A stretch of DNA of 64,000 nucleotides. Source: Janthinobacterium sp. 344 (GTDB lineage: Bacteria > Pseudomonadota > Gammaproteobacteria > Burkholderiales > Burkholderiaceae_D). The notes under the pieces are model-generated. The model worked only from the letters and a program-made list of their open reading frames with translations. It had not been told where the DNA came from and made no database searches. A program made the position numbers and the translations under genes. The DNA is taken from contig NZ_FOKL01000001.1 in assembly GCF_900112025.1 (NCBI RefSeq), positions 1,293,084-1,357,083 on the forward strand, given 5' to 3'. Positions 19,315 to 28,173 of this stretch are shown in pieces. Numbering within the stretch: the first letter of the stretch is position 1; every line of letters starts with the position of its first letter.

Positions 19315-20529
19315 TTACTGCAAGGCAATTCCCGCCGCCACGCCCGAGGCCCAGGCCCATTGGAAGTTGTAGCCGCCCAGCCAGCCCGTCACATCCACCG
19401 ATTCGCCGATGAAATACAGGCCCGGCACTTTATTGGCCATCATGGTCTGCTGCGACAGCTCGCGCGTGTCGATGCCGCCGCGCGTCACCTCGGCCTTGCG
19501 GTAGCCTTCGGAACCGTTCGGCACGATGGACCAGGCATTGATGGCCTGGCCCAGCTTGCGCAGCTGCGCATCGGGCATGTCGGCGATGCGCGCGTCCGGC
19601 GCCAGGCCGTGGACGGCCAGCAGGCAGTCGGCCAGGCGCTGCGGCAGCCATTGGGCGACGATATTGCCCAGCTGCTTCTTGAGGGTGCCCTTGCCTTCGA
19701 TCAAGGTCTGCGCCACGTCCACTTCCGGCAGCAGATTGATGACGATGGGCGTGCCGGGCAGCCAATAGCTGGAAATCTGCAGGATCGCCGGACCGGACAG
19801 GCCACGGTGGGTGAACAGCAAGTCTTCGCGGAAACGCGCGCCTGTCGCCTTGCGGCCTTTCAGGCTGCCCGTCTCCACGTCCACTTCCAGGGCGATGCCG
19901 GACAGTTCCGCGAACGGCGCCCAGCTGGCCGGATCGAACGTCAGCGGCACCAGGGCCGGACGCGGCTCGACCATGTTCAGTTCGAATTGTTTGGCGATGC
20001 GGTAGGCGAAATCGGTGGCGCCGATCTTCGGGATCGACAGGCCGCCCGTGGCGATGACGATGCTGGCCGTCTCGATGTCGCCGCTGTCCGTCTGCAGCAC
20101 GAAGCCGCCGTCGGCTTGCTGGGCAATATTGTCGATCTTGCACGGCATGCGCCAGTGCACGCCACCAGCGGCGCACTCGTCCTTGAGCATGTCGATGATC
20201 TGCTCGGCCGATTCATTGCAAAACAGCTGGCCCTTGTGCTTCTCGTGGTAGCCGATGCGGTACTTTTTGACCAGCGCGAGGAAATCCTGCGGCGTGTAGC
20301 GCGACAGGGCGCTCTTGCAGAAATGCGGGTTTTCCGAAAGGAAATTCTGCGGCGTGGCGTTAATATTGGTGAAATTACACCGCCCGCCACCCGAGATGCG
20401 GATCTTTTCGGCCAGCTTGGCCGCGTGATCGATCAACACCACGCGCTTGCCCTGCTGGGCGGCAACCGCCGCACACATCATGCCGGCCGCGCCCGCGCCG
20501 ATCACTGCCACATCAAATTGTTTTGCCAT
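19315..20529 (-). CDS. HI0933/YhiN-family FAD-dependent flavoprotein
   Basis: A 404-residue flavoprotein of the HI0933 family, physiological substrate unknown. The N-terminal Rossmann motif is VAVIGAGAAGMMCA, followed by KIRISGGGRCNFTN, a family hallmark, a second FAD contact (IVIATGGLSIPKIGATD) and a C-terminal GLYFIGESVDVTGWLGGYN. The ATG at 20529 opens directly onto the Rossmann strand; an upstream start five codons away is possible. Single gene, same direction as YbiB upstream. Confidence 0.93.
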   Translation of the reverse strand: MAKQFDVAVIGAGAAGMMCAAVAAQQGKRVVLIDHAAKLAEKIRISGGGRCNFTNINATPQNFLSENPHFCKSALSRYTPQDFLALVKKYRIGYHEKHKGQLFCNESAEQIIDMLKDECAAGGVHWRMPCKIDNIAQQADGGFVLQTDSGDIETASIVIATGGLSIPKIGATDFAYRIAKQFELNMVEPRPALVPLTFDPASWAPFAELSGIALEVDVETGSLKGRKATGARFREDLLFTHRGLSGPAILQISSYWLPGTPIVINLLPEVDVAQTLIEGKGTLKKQLGNIVAQWLPQRLADCLLAVHGLAPDARIADMPDAQLRKLGQAINAWSIVPNGSEGYRKAEVTRGGIDTRELSQQTMMANKVPGLYFIGESVDVTGWLGGYNFQWAWASGVAAGIALQ

Positions 20530-20585
20530 AGGAATTCCGGTCACCGCTGATTACAAAGACGCCATTGTAAACTGCGGCGACCCGG

Positions 20586-21590
20586 CTAGCTGGGCTGTGA
20601 CGCACGGCGTGCCGCAATCTGCCGCGATGCCATCAGGCATTGCGCGACCTGTTCCGCGATCGAAGGCGGCACGGGCACCTCGCCGCGCAGCACGGCGGCG
20701 ATCCACTGGGCCGTGGTGGCCGCGTCGCGCTCGGCGGGCAAGTGCGGCAAATCCTCCACCTGCAACTGCTTCTCCACCAGCACCGTGCGTTCGCCATCGT
20801 GAAACCAGTCGATCTGCTGCGCCTTGTTGGCGTTGGCCACCGTTTCGCCCTCCGTGCCGCGCATGAGGAAGGCGTCGCCGCGCGCGGGTGATGCTGCCGT
20901 GAGGAAGTATTCACCGAGCATTTCCAGGTATTCCGGATGCGTGTACGACACCAGGCGCAGGGCCGGCCCGGCGAACGGCTGCATGATTTTCACCAGGGTA
21001 TGTGTGGAATTGCGCACGCCCAGCACGCGCCGCAGCGACAGCATGTGCGCCAGGCGCGGCGCCAGCGCGTCAATCGGCAGGAAGGCCACCGCGCCGCGCG
21101 CCATGGCGGCCTCGGCCTGCGCATGGTCCGCGCAAGCCGGCACGCCCAGCGCGGCCAGCACCTCGGCCGTGGTGATGCGGCCCGGGTCGCTGGTGACACC
21201 ATGCACGAGCACGGGGGCGCCGGCGCGCGCCAGCAGCAGCGCCAGCAAGGCCGTCAGATTCGCCATCTTGCGCGCGCCGTTGTAGCTGGGAATGATGATG
21301 GGCGCGTATTGAGCCACCGGCGCGACCAGCGGGGCGAACGACGCTTCGGCGGCATCGAGGAAACCGGCGATCTCGTCCACGGACTCGCCCTTGATGCGCA
21401 TCGACAACAAAATGCCACCCAGTTCCAGGTCCGAGACGCGGCCCTCGAGCATGGCGCGGTACAGGGCGCGGGCGTCGTCGCGCGTCATGCTGCGCGCGCC
21501 GTTCTTGCCGCGTCCTATTTCCTTGATGAAACGTGCGGCCGGAAAAGGTTCACCGGCCACGTCGGTATGGGGTATGGAAACAGTAGTCAT
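20586..21590 (-). CDS. ybiB: TrpD2-fold nucleic-acid-binding protein YbiB
   Basis: A 334-residue relative of anthranilate phosphoribosyltransferase (TrpD fold) lacking trp neighbours. The N-terminal helical domain (FIKEIGRGKNGARSMTRDDA) and the glycosyltransferase-3 core (SYNGARKMANLTALLALLLA, VRNSTHTLVKIMQP) match YbiB. E. coli YbiB binds nucleic acid without sequence preference and lacks transferase activity, which is the likely role here. The YNGARK segment replaces the usual TrpD phosphate loop. Confidence 0.9.
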   Translation of the reverse strand: MTTVSIPHTDVAGEPFPAARFIKEIGRGKNGARSMTRDDARALYRAMLEGRVSDLELGGILLSMRIKGESVDEIAGFLDAAEASFAPLVAPVAQYAPIIIPSYNGARKMANLTALLALLLARAGAPVLVHGVTSDPGRITTAEVLAALGVPACADHAQAEAAMARGAVAFLPIDALAPRLAHMLSLRRVLGVRNSTHTLVKIMQPFAGPALRLVSYTHPEYLEMLGEYFLTAASPARGDAFLMRGTEGETVANANKAQQIDWFHDGERTVLVEKQLQVEDLPHLPAERDAATTAQWIAAVLRGEVPVPPSIAEQVAQCLMASRQIAARRASQPS

Positions 21591-21750
21591 GGCGCCAGCT
21601 TACACGGATTTTTCCCTGTAGCGCCAGGCTGGCGGCGATGCAAGGCGAGGATGCAACGGTCGGCGCGAAAAATATTTCCTCAAAAATATGCCCGCGCGCT
21701 GAATCCGGCCAGGCGGCCCTTGCGTATATCCCTACACAGGAGGACTCATC

Positions 21751-22428
21751 ATGAACCACGCGATCAAACAGGAAACCACCTTCGTCGGCATCGAAACGAG
21801 CAAGCTGCTGCTCAAGGCCGTGCTGGTCTCGGGCGACGAGGTGCTGTGCAAAGTGGTCGAAAACGACCTGGCCGGCTACCGCTGGCTGCGCAGCTGGCTG
21901 CAAAAGAACGACGTGACCGTGATGGGCTTGCGCGTCTGCATGCGTCTCGATGAGCCGAACACGGACGCGGCCGCCAGCGCGCTGGCTGGCATGGGCATGC
22001 TGGTGTGCGATGCCCGGCCGGGTCCGCTGGAAGCGTTTGCGCGCGGCTGGGGCTTGCCCGATGGCGCGGCGCGCGGCGCCGTGGTGCTGGCCCATTATTG
22101 CGCGACGGCCCGCCCCGCGCCCTGGACGCCACCGTCGCCCGCCTACGTGGAATTGCGCCTGTGGCTGCGTCGTCTGCATGCCGTGCGGCAGCTGCGCAAA
22201 CAGGAAATGGCGCGCCTGGAAGGCCATTTCCACGCGGGGCAGATCGCGCTGCATCAATTGCTGCGCCAGCAGATCGCCTGCCTGGACGCGCAAATCAGCG
22301 AGCACGAGGCCGCCATCCTCGCGCACGTGCGGCGCCATCCCGGCCTGCCCAGGCCGCCTGAGCTGGCCAGCGGCTACCAGCGCATCGCCCGCCACACCTT
22401 TGGCGCCAGCCTGGCTGGCGGCCATTGA
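21751..22428 (+). CDS. IS110-like DEDD-domain protein, catalytically degenerate, stand-alone
   Basis: A 225-residue protein matching only the N-terminal RuvC-like (DEDD) half of IS110 transposases: FVGIETSK (usual GIDvSK), NDLAGYRWLRSWL, then RPGPLEAFARGWGLPDGA (usual KTDxxDA), WTPPSPAYVELR and a helical LRQQIACLDAQISEHEAAI. The C-terminal Transposase_20 half with its active Ser is missing. At least two acidic catalytic positions are changed (E15 for Asp; the KTDxxDA box is lost). An ideal AGGAGGA ribosome site sits 6 bases before the ATG and the reading frame is clean, so it looks expressed rather than decayed. No terminal repeats were found. Confidence 0.72.
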   Translation: MNHAIKQETTFVGIETSKLLLKAVLVSGDEVLCKVVENDLAGYRWLRSWLQKNDVTVMGLRVCMRLDEPNTDAAASALAGMGMLVCDARPGPLEAFARGWGLPDGAARGAVVLAHYCATARPAPWTPPSPAYVELRLWLRRLHAVRQLRKQEMARLEGHFHAGQIALHQLLRQQIACLDAQISEHEAAILAHVRRHPGLPRPPELASGYQRIARHTFGASLAGGH

Positions 22429-22443
22429 GCGCCCGGCAGCAAG

Positions 22444-22464
22444 GGGCCGGCCGCGTGCCGGCCC
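22444..22464 (+). terminator. GC-rich hairpin after the IS110-like gene
   Basis: GGGCCGGC and GCCGGCCC form a perfect 8-bp stem with a 5-base loop, 15 bp past the stop codon. No T-run follows; likely a weak or Rho-assisted terminator. Confidence 0.45.
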
Positions 22465-22578
22465 TGCCAGAAAAACAACTCATGCATTCCCGTTTTGGCC
22501 CCCTGCCCGCCGCCAGGCCGCATTTCCGCTACACTATTGCCTCTTAAAGAACGCAATAGCGAAAGCCTAGCCAGAACC

Positions 22579-23640
22579 ATGAATACGCCAGACATCGAAA
22601 ATATCAACGTCACCTCCTTCGCGCCGATGCCCACGCCGGCCGAACTGCACGCCAAGCTGCCCCTGTCGGAGAGCGCCTTCGACACCGTCAGCCGCGGCCG
22701 CGAAGCGCTGCGCAACATCATCGACCGCAAGGACCAGCGCCTGTTCGTCGTCGTCGGTCCGTGCTCGATCCACGACCCCGTCGCCGGCCTCGATTACGCG
22801 CGCCGCCTGAAAGCGCTGCAAGAGGAAGTCAAGGATACGATGCTGCTGGTGATGCGCGTGTATTTCGAAAAGCCGCGTACCACCACGGGCTGGAAGGGCT
22901 ATATCAACGACCCGTACATGGACGATTCGTTCAAGGTCAACGAAGGCATGGAAAAGGCGCGCCAGTTCCTGCTCGACGTGTGCGAACTGGGCCTGCCCAC
23001 CGCCACCGAAGCGCTGGACCCCATCTCGCCGCAATACCTGGGCGACCTGATCGCCTGGACGGCCATCGGCGCGCGCACCACGGAATCGCAAACGCACCGC
23101 GAAATGTCGTCCGGCCTGTCGACGCCCGTCGGCTTCAAGAACGGCACCGATGGCGACATCAGCATCGCCGTGAACGCCATCCTGTCGTCGGCGCACCCGC
23201 ACTCCTTCCTCGGCATTAACGGCGAAGGCAACGTGGCCATCGTGCGCACGCGCGGCAACGCCTACGGCCACGTGGTGCTGCGTGGCGGCGACGGCCGCCC
23301 GAACTACGATTCGGTCTCGATCGCCATCGCCGAACAGGCGCTGGCCAAGGCCAAGCTGCCGGCCAACCTGGTGGTCGACTGCTCGCACGCGAATAGCTAC
23401 AAGAAGCCGGAACTGCAGCCGCTGGTGATGGGCGACGTGGTCAACCAGATCCGCCAGGGCAACCGCTCGCTGGTGGGCGTGATGATCGAATCGAACATCG
23501 TTGGCGGCAACCAGAAGATCCCGCAAGACCTGTCGCAGCTGACCTACGGCTGCTCCGTCACGGACGGCTGCATCGACTGGGACACGACGGCCACCATGCT
23601 GCGCGACGCGCATGCGCATTTATCGAGCCGCCCTAAATAA
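22579..23640 (+). CDS. aroG: 3-deoxy-7-phosphoheptulonate synthase (DAHP synthase, class I)
   Basis: First step of the shikimate pathway: condenses phosphoenolpyruvate and erythrose-4-phosphate. The 353-residue length and motifs VGPCSIHDP, MRVYFEKPRTTTGWKG, GARTTESQTHRE, GFKNGTDG and DCSHANS identify the class I AroFGH type (metal ligands Cys in GPCS and His in THRE and SHAN). Which aromatic amino acid inhibits it cannot be decided by eye. It stands alone and is closed by a strong bidirectional terminator. Confidence 0.96.
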   Translation: MNTPDIENINVTSFAPMPTPAELHAKLPLSESAFDTVSRGREALRNIIDRKDQRLFVVVGPCSIHDPVAGLDYARRLKALQEEVKDTMLLVMRVYFEKPRTTTGWKGYINDPYMDDSFKVNEGMEKARQFLLDVCELGLPTATEALDPISPQYLGDLIAWTAIGARTTESQTHREMSSGLSTPVGFKNGTDGDISIAVNAILSSAHPHSFLGINGEGNVAIVRTRGNAYGHVVLRGGDGRPNYDSVSIAIAEQALAKAKLPANLVVDCSHANSYKKPELQPLVMGDVVNQIRQGNRSLVGVMIESNIVGGNQKIPQDLSQLTYGCSVTDGCIDWDTTATMLRDAHAHLSSRPK

Positions 23641-23646
23641 ACGGCC

Positions 23647-23713
23647 GGGGTCAGCCCCCCTCTTGCGTTGGCGCTGAACCTGACGTTAGCGGCATGGAGG
23701 GTCTGGCCCCATA
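23647..23713. repeat. Split GGGGTC repeat behind aroG
   Basis: GGGGTCAGCCCC and, about 38 bp on, GGGTCTGGCCCC flank the word TGGCGCTGAACCTGACGTTA. The arms resemble those of the compact palindromes at 32334, 46467 and 50285, and the core looks like a mobile or longer variant. It lies between the aroG stop and its terminator. Confidence 0.45.
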
Positions 23714-23752
23714 TTCCGTTAAACCGCCCGGCATAAGCCTCTCGCGGATACG

Positions 23753-23779
23753 AAAAACGGCGCCTCGGGCGCCGTTTTT
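23753..23779. terminator. Bidirectional terminator, aroG / NirD-like gene
   Basis: ACGGCGCC pairs with GGCGCCGT, extended by A-run/T-run pairing on both sides, with a 3-base loop. It serves aroG on the plus strand and the NirD-like gene, whose stop is 4 bp away, on the minus strand. Confidence 0.93.
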
Positions 23780-23782
23780 TTC

Positions 23783-24193
23783 TCACCCTGCCATCTGCAC
23801 ATGCGGCAGCACGGCGAACGATCCCGCCAGTGCCTGTTCGGCCTTGCTGGCCGGGATATTCAGCTCATTGATGTCCAGGTAGATGCGGCCGTCCAGGATG
23901 CGTACGGCGTACATGCGCGCCAGACCCGGCACGGGCGCCACCAGGCGGCCCGAATCGAGCTCGATGATCCAGCTGTTCTTCGGCCCCATCAGATTCTTCT
24001 CCATCAGCACCCCGTGCGCCAGCGAGCCGCCCAGGCAGGGCACCGTGTCGAGCAGCGCGTACACCGTATCGTCAGCCGCGCGGAACAGCGCCACGCCCGG
24101 CAAATCCTGCCAGGCCAGGCCCCGCTGCACCATGCGCGCGCCCGCCAAAGGCATGTCCTTCAGGCGGCAAATCATTTTCCATTGTTCCGGCAT
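23783..24193 (-). CDS. NirD-like small subunit / Rieske-fold protein, orphan
   Basis: A 136-residue protein with the Rieske-like fold of the assimilatory nitrite reductase small subunit: EQWKMICRLKDMPLAGARMV at the start, LFRAADDTVYALLDTVPCLG, then SWIIELDSGRLVAPVPGLARM and YAVRILDGRIYLDI. The CxH and CxxH cluster ligands of true Rieske proteins are absent, as in E. coli NirD. No nirB is nearby, so its partner is unknown; it may be an electron-transfer or regulatory subunit. The start at MPEQW fits the family; the frame is open 46 codons upstream. Confidence 0.75.
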   Translation of the reverse strand: MPEQWKMICRLKDMPLAGARMVQRGLAWQDLPGVALFRAADDTVYALLDTVPCLGGSLAHGVLMEKNLMGPKNSWIIELDSGRLVAPVPGLARMYAVRILDGRIYLDINELNIPASKAEQALAGSFAVLPHVQMAG

Positions 24194-24459
24194 CGCAAGC
24201 TCCCGTGAATAAGCACAGAATGCGATAAGCAAGAGCGGTGCCAGTGGCGGAGGTGAACCACCAAGGCGGTATGCCGCCACGTAAGGCCATGATGCACCAC
24301 CAGAGCGCAAAAATAGTCGGCAACGGTGCATGAAAATAATGTGGCGCTACAAGCGACGCATTATTACCAGTGCAATTTTACTAATTTAATGTATTATTTA
24401 CATGCATTTTAGATATCATTTCGCTGGAATCCTGCCAATTACCCCACAACGAGGTTCAT

Positions 24460-25200
24460 ATGCATCCTTACGCACGACTCGCAGCAATCAGTTTCGCCGC
24501 CTTCCTGATGACCCCTGGCGCGCATGCCGCTCCTCCCACCGACCTCGGCTCCCTCACCATCGACTATCCGGCGGGAGTTCAATACTGGTTCGACAAACCG
24601 GCAAGTCCCACGCTCGTTTCCAATACACCGGGAGCGGCCACCCTGGATTTCGGCGCAGGCTTAAACAAATACAACAGGACGCCCCTCCTTGGCACGCAAT
24701 CATTCCAGCTGACGGCAAAGCCTGGCTACAGGATCACCGGCTTCACCTATTCATCTCAACTGTCCGGCCTGTTGCAGGACAGCGAGGCTCCGGCGGGCTA
24801 CAGCGGGCAACCCGGCCGTGCCACCAGCATCGCCACGGCCTATCTTGCCGTCCACGGCACAGATGGCAAGCAGTTGAGTCTCGTAGGAGCAAGGGAGGAA
24901 AATATCAATGGAAACCGCCTGCTCAGTTTCGATACCGGCCTGCTGAATCTGCCTGATACAGTCAACCTTAGCCTCGAAGGCAATCTATTCCTCCAGCTTG
25001 GCTATGGCTATTATTACAACGAGTTTGGCGATGAACGGAAAGTGCCATCGAGTGGCTGGCTGGGCGCGGAAAATTCCTTGCTGACTATCCATACGGCCGC
25101 TCTGCCAGTACCGGAACCGTCGACCTGGATGATGCTGTTGGGCGGCTTGCTGCTGCCGTGGGCCGTCAGCCGTCGTCAAGCGCGCGCGCGAGCCGCCTGA
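24460..25200 (+). CDS. PEP-CTERM sorting-domain exported protein
   Basis: A 246-residue exported protein. It has an N-terminal signal peptide (about residues 1-22, ending AHA), a beta-rich middle without a recognised domain, and a C-terminal sorting signal: [16 protein letters not shown] followed by a basic tail ([10 protein letters not shown]). PEP-CTERM proteins are cut by exosortase and attached at or beyond the outer membrane, often tied to exopolysaccharide. No exosortase is in the window. The 266 bp upstream are AT-rich, with a small ATGTA/TACAT inverted repeat about 60 bp before the ATG. Confidence 0.9.
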   Translation: MHPYARLAAISFAAFLMTPGAHAAPPTDLGSLTIDYPAGVQYWFDKPASPTLVSNTPGAATLDFGAGLNKYNRTPLLGTQSFQLTAKPGYRITGFTYSSQLSGLLQDSEAPAGYSGQPGRATSIATAYLAVHGTDGKQLSLVGAREENINGNRLLSFDTGLLNLPDTVNLSLEGNLFLQLGYGYYYNEFGDERKVPSSGWLGAENSLLTIHTAALPVPEPSTWMMLLGGLLLPWAVSRRQARARAA

Positions 25201-25214
25201 TCGCTCCGGAATAT

Positions 25215-25244
25215 GGGTGCAAATGCCACGTGGCGCTTGCACCC
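25215..25244 (+). terminator. Hairpin behind the PEP-CTERM gene
   Basis: GGGTGCAA pairs with TTGCACCC, enclosing a second GCC/GGC stem, 14 bp past the stop codon. Only a loose T-rich stretch follows. Confidence 0.5.
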
Positions 25245-25306
25245 TGGAACCAGCTTGTGGTCTTTCCTTTACAATGGCGGATTACTCCTCCCTATTCAGT
25301 ACCTTC

Positions 25307-26347
25307 ATGATTGTTCTTGGCGTCGAATCCTCCTGTGACGAAACCGGCCTGGCCTTGTACGACACGCAACGCGGCCTGCTGTCGCACGCCCTCTACTCGC
25401 AAGTCGCCATGCACGAGCAATATGGCGGCGTGGTGCCGGAACTGGCGTCGCGCGACCATATCCGCCGCGCCATCCCGCTGCTCGATGAAACCCTGACGAA
25501 GGCCGGCATCGGCCTGTCCGAAATCGACGCCATCGCCTACACGCAGGGCCCGGGACTGGCCGGCGCGCTGCTGGTGGGGTCGTCCGTCGCCTGCAGCCTG
25601 GGCCTGGCCATCAACAAGCCGGTGCTGGGCATCCACCACCTGGAAGGCCATCTGCTGTCGCCGCTGCTGGCGTCGGAACCGCCGGAATTCCCGTTCATCG
25701 CGCTGCTGGTCTCGGGCGGCCACACGCAGCTGATGCGCGTCGATGGCGTGGGCCAGTACACGATGCTGGGCGAAACGCTCGATGATGCTGCCGGCGAGGC
25801 GTTCGACAAGTCGGCCAAGCTGCTGGGCCTCGGCTATCCGGGCGGCCCCGCCATTTCGCGCCTGGCCGAATTCGGCGATCCGCTGGCGTATAAACTGCCA
25901 CGCCCCATGATGCACTCGAAGGATTTCAACTTCAGTTTTTCGGGACTCAAGACGGCCGTGCTGACGGTGGTGAAAAACCATGAAGAAAAAGTCATCGCGA
26001 ATATCTGCGAACAGGACAAGGCGAACATCGCGCGCGGCTTCGTCGACGCCATCGTCGAGGTGCTGACGGCCAAATGCGTGTCGGCCCTCAAGCACACGGG
26101 CTTGAAGCGCCTGGTGATCGCCGGCGGCGTCGGCGCCAACGCGCAGCTGCGCGCCTCGCTCAACGCGGCGGCCGCCAAGAAGCGCTTCAAGGTGTATTAC
26201 CCGGAGCTGGAGTTCTGCACCGATAACGGCGCCATGATCGCCTTTGCCGGCGCCATGCGCCTGCAGATCAATCCCGCCGCGGCAAAATACGACTACTCAT
26301 TCAACGTGCGCCCGCGCTGGCCGCTGGACGAGATCCGCGAGATCTGA
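25307..26347 (+). CDS. tsaD: tRNA threonylcarbamoyladenosine synthase subunit TsaD
   Basis: Catalytic subunit that, with TsaB and TsaE, transfers threonylcarbamoyl to A37 of ANN-decoding tRNAs. The 346-residue ASKHA-fold protein shows GVESSCDET at the N terminus, the metal site [27 protein letters not shown] and [13 protein letters not shown]. The ATG at 25307 was chosen over earlier in-frame codons because it opens MIVLGVESS. It converges with eutC with a 10-bp gap and no terminator. Confidence 0.97.
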   Translation: MIVLGVESSCDETGLALYDTQRGLLSHALYSQVAMHEQYGGVVPELASRDHIRRAIPLLDETLTKAGIGLSEIDAIAYTQGPGLAGALLVGSSVACSLGLAINKPVLGIHHLEGHLLSPLLASEPPEFPFIALLVSGGHTQLMRVDGVGQYTMLGETLDDAAGEAFDKSAKLLGLGYPGGPAISRLAEFGDPLAYKLPRPMMHSKDFNFSFSGLKTAVLTVVKNHEEKVIANICEQDKANIARGFVDAIVEVLTAKCVSALKHTGLKRLVIAGGVGANAQLRASLNAAAAKKRFKVYYPELEFCTDNGAMIAFAGAMRLQINPAAAKYDYSFNVRPRWPLDEIREI

Positions 26348-26357
26348 CCACAGCGCC

Positions 26358-27155
26358 TTACTCCAGCAGGAAATTGCGCGCGCCCGCCAGGGCCGCGCCG
26401 TCCGCCAGCGTTTCATCCTTCAGCGCCACGCCCGATACCTGCCTGGCAAATGCCTGCGACAGCAGGTAATGCAGCCGGTACGCCGCCTGCGCATATGCCA
26501 GCCCCTCCGGGCGCACGTTCGAGATGCAGTTGCGGCTGTCGTCGCGCAGACCCACTTTCGGCGCCCACGTCAGGTACAGGCCCAGGCTATCGGGGGAACT
26601 GAGGCCCGGGCGTTCGCCGACCAGCACCAGCACGGCGCGCGCCTGCAGCAACGCTCCCACTTCATCGCCGATGGCCACCCTGCCCTGCGCCACGATGTGC
26701 AGCGGCGACAGCGTCCACGCTTCCTGCATCAGCCGCTCGCGCAGCGCGGCGAGGAACGGCGCCGCGTGGCGCTGCACTGCCAGCGCCGACAAGCCGTCGG
26801 CCGCCACCAGGGCCAGGTCGACATCCGTGCCATCGTTGCCGCCAGCGGCCAGCCGCGCGCGCGACGCCGCGTCGAGCCGGCGCCCCAGGTCGGGCCGCTG
26901 CAGATAATCGCTGCGCGTGGCCGCCGCGCTGTGCAGCTGCACGCACGCCTGCCCCTGCTGCGCCAGGGCGCTGGCCAGCCCTTCGCCATCGAGCGCCAGG
27001 TGCACGGCATCGCGCGCCTGCGCGTGGGCCAGCTGGAACGCCAGGTGCGCGCCGGTGGGCAGGCTTACGCCCCGGCGCCCCAGCCCGATGCGCGCAGCCG
27101 TATGCAGGCGCAAGGCTTGCCATGCACTGCCCGCATCACTGTCCTTTTTCGCCAT
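26358..27155 (-). CDS. eutC: Ethanolamine ammonia-lyase small subunit
   Basis: EutC with EutB forms the adenosylcobalamin-dependent lyase that splits ethanolamine to acetaldehyde and ammonia. The 265 residues match Eut[55 protein letters not shown] and [11 protein letters not shown]. The start at MAKKD follows the family. Unusually, eutB is not adjacent but 3.8 kb upstream on the same strand, with three unrelated genes between, one of them on the plus strand. The lyase must be assembled from separate transcripts. Confidence 0.94.
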   Translation of the reverse strand: MAKKDSDAGSAWQALRLHTAARIGLGRRGVSLPTGAHLAFQLAHAQARDAVHLALDGEGLASALAQQGQACVQLHSAAATRSDYLQRPDLGRRLDAASRARLAAGGNDGTDVDLALVAADGLSALAVQRHAAPFLAALRERLMQEAWTLSPLHIVAQGRVAIGDEVGALLQARAVLVLVGERPGLSSPDSLGLYLTWAPKVGLRDDSRNCISNVRPEGLAYAQAAYRLHYLLSQAFARQVSGVALKDETLADGAALAGARNFLLE

Positions 27156-27237
27156 GGTGCCCTCCCGGTACACGCGTATCCTTGCTACACTGCGTCGTTT
27201 CCAGTTTATCACCGTCACTCACCATGCCAGGAACGCC

Positions 27238-28173
27238 ATGATTGTTGCCGCCGATGCCGCGCTGTGGGACCAGCTGTACGATGTGCCCCTGCTCGATCGG
27301 CTCGGCCCCGCCCAGGATGAAATCATCAACCATGTGGCGCAGGTCAATGCCGCCACCGGCGTCGCCGCGCAACCCGCCTCCACGCGGGTCGATGACGGCT
27401 TCCACGCCGACGTGCGTGCGGCGATGGCCGCCATGCCGCCCTCCGTGCAGGTGCTGCTCGATGGGGTGCTGCTGGGCGTGCGCTATGCGCGGCGGCTGGG
27501 TTCTTCGGCCATCAGCGATATCGTCGTCAGCGGCGAAGGCGTGATCCTGGGGGTGGTGGTGGCGCTCGACGTGGACGCGTTCGAGGCGCGCACGGCCAAT
27601 GCCTGGGCCACCTGGAAGGAAAACACGCCATTCGCGCCGCAGCCAGGCTATCGGCTGGAGGTGCAGATCGCCGCGCCGGGCGACGACAACCGCCAGCGCG
27701 CGCTGCAATACCTGCTGCTGCATGAATTCGGCCATGTGCTGGCCGCCGGCCGCGGCTTGCTGCCCGAATGGTGGAACGCCGCGCAGGTCATGCGCGACGC
27801 CGACGACTACCATTATCTGCCGCTGGCCTGGCAGATCACGCCGGCGCTGCAGACCATGCCCCTGCCCGAAAACGACTTCCCCCTGCGCGCGGACATCGCG
27901 TATTACCAGGCGCCGCGCCTGGCCGCCAGCCAGATGCGCGACGCGTATGCGCAGCTGCAGGGCGCCAACTTCGCCACCCTGTACGCGGCCACCAGCATGC
28001 ATGAAGACTTTGCCGAATCGTTCGCCAGCTACGTGCACGCCATCATGTTGCAACAGCCCCACCGCATCCGCATTTTCCACGACAGCACCCTGCTGCTGCA
28101 GTTCGACGGCTACTGGGAGGCCGGGCGCAGCGCGGCCAAGCGCAGGCTGCTGGAGCAGCTGCTCGGCAGCTGA
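27238..28173 (+). CDS. Putative zinc metallopeptidase-like protein (HEFGH), unknown family
   Basis: A 311-residue protein I do not recognise as a whole. It contains LLLHEFGHVLAAGRG, a zincin HExxH motif (H162, E163, H166), and later SMHEDFAESFASYVH (H255, E256, E260), which could give the third zinc ligand as in gluzincins. The N-terminal half is predicted mixed alpha/beta; no signal peptide or membrane helix is visible, so it is probably cytoplasmic. It sits between eutC and the ATP-grasp gene, divergent from eutC; its stop codon abuts that of the ATP-grasp gene. Confidence 0.75.
   Translation: MIVAADAALWDQLYDVPLLDRLGPAQDEIINHVAQVNAATGVAAQPASTRVDDGFHADVRAAMAAMPPSVQVLLDGVLLGVRYARRLGSSAISDIVVSGEGVILGVVVALDVDAFEARTANAWATWKENTPFAPQPGYRLEVQIAAPGDDNRQRALQYLLLHEFGHVLAAGRGLLPEWWNAAQVMRDADDYHYLPLAWQITPALQTMPLPENDFPLRADIAYYQAPRLAASQMRDAYAQLQGANFATLYAATSMHEDFAESFASYVHAIMLQQPHRIRIFHDSTLLLQFDGYWEAGRSAAKRRLLEQLLGS

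Noticed and set aside
21751-22560. Intact IS110 element with bridge-RNA ends
   Set aside because: No C-terminal transposase half, no second copy and no recognisable element ends.
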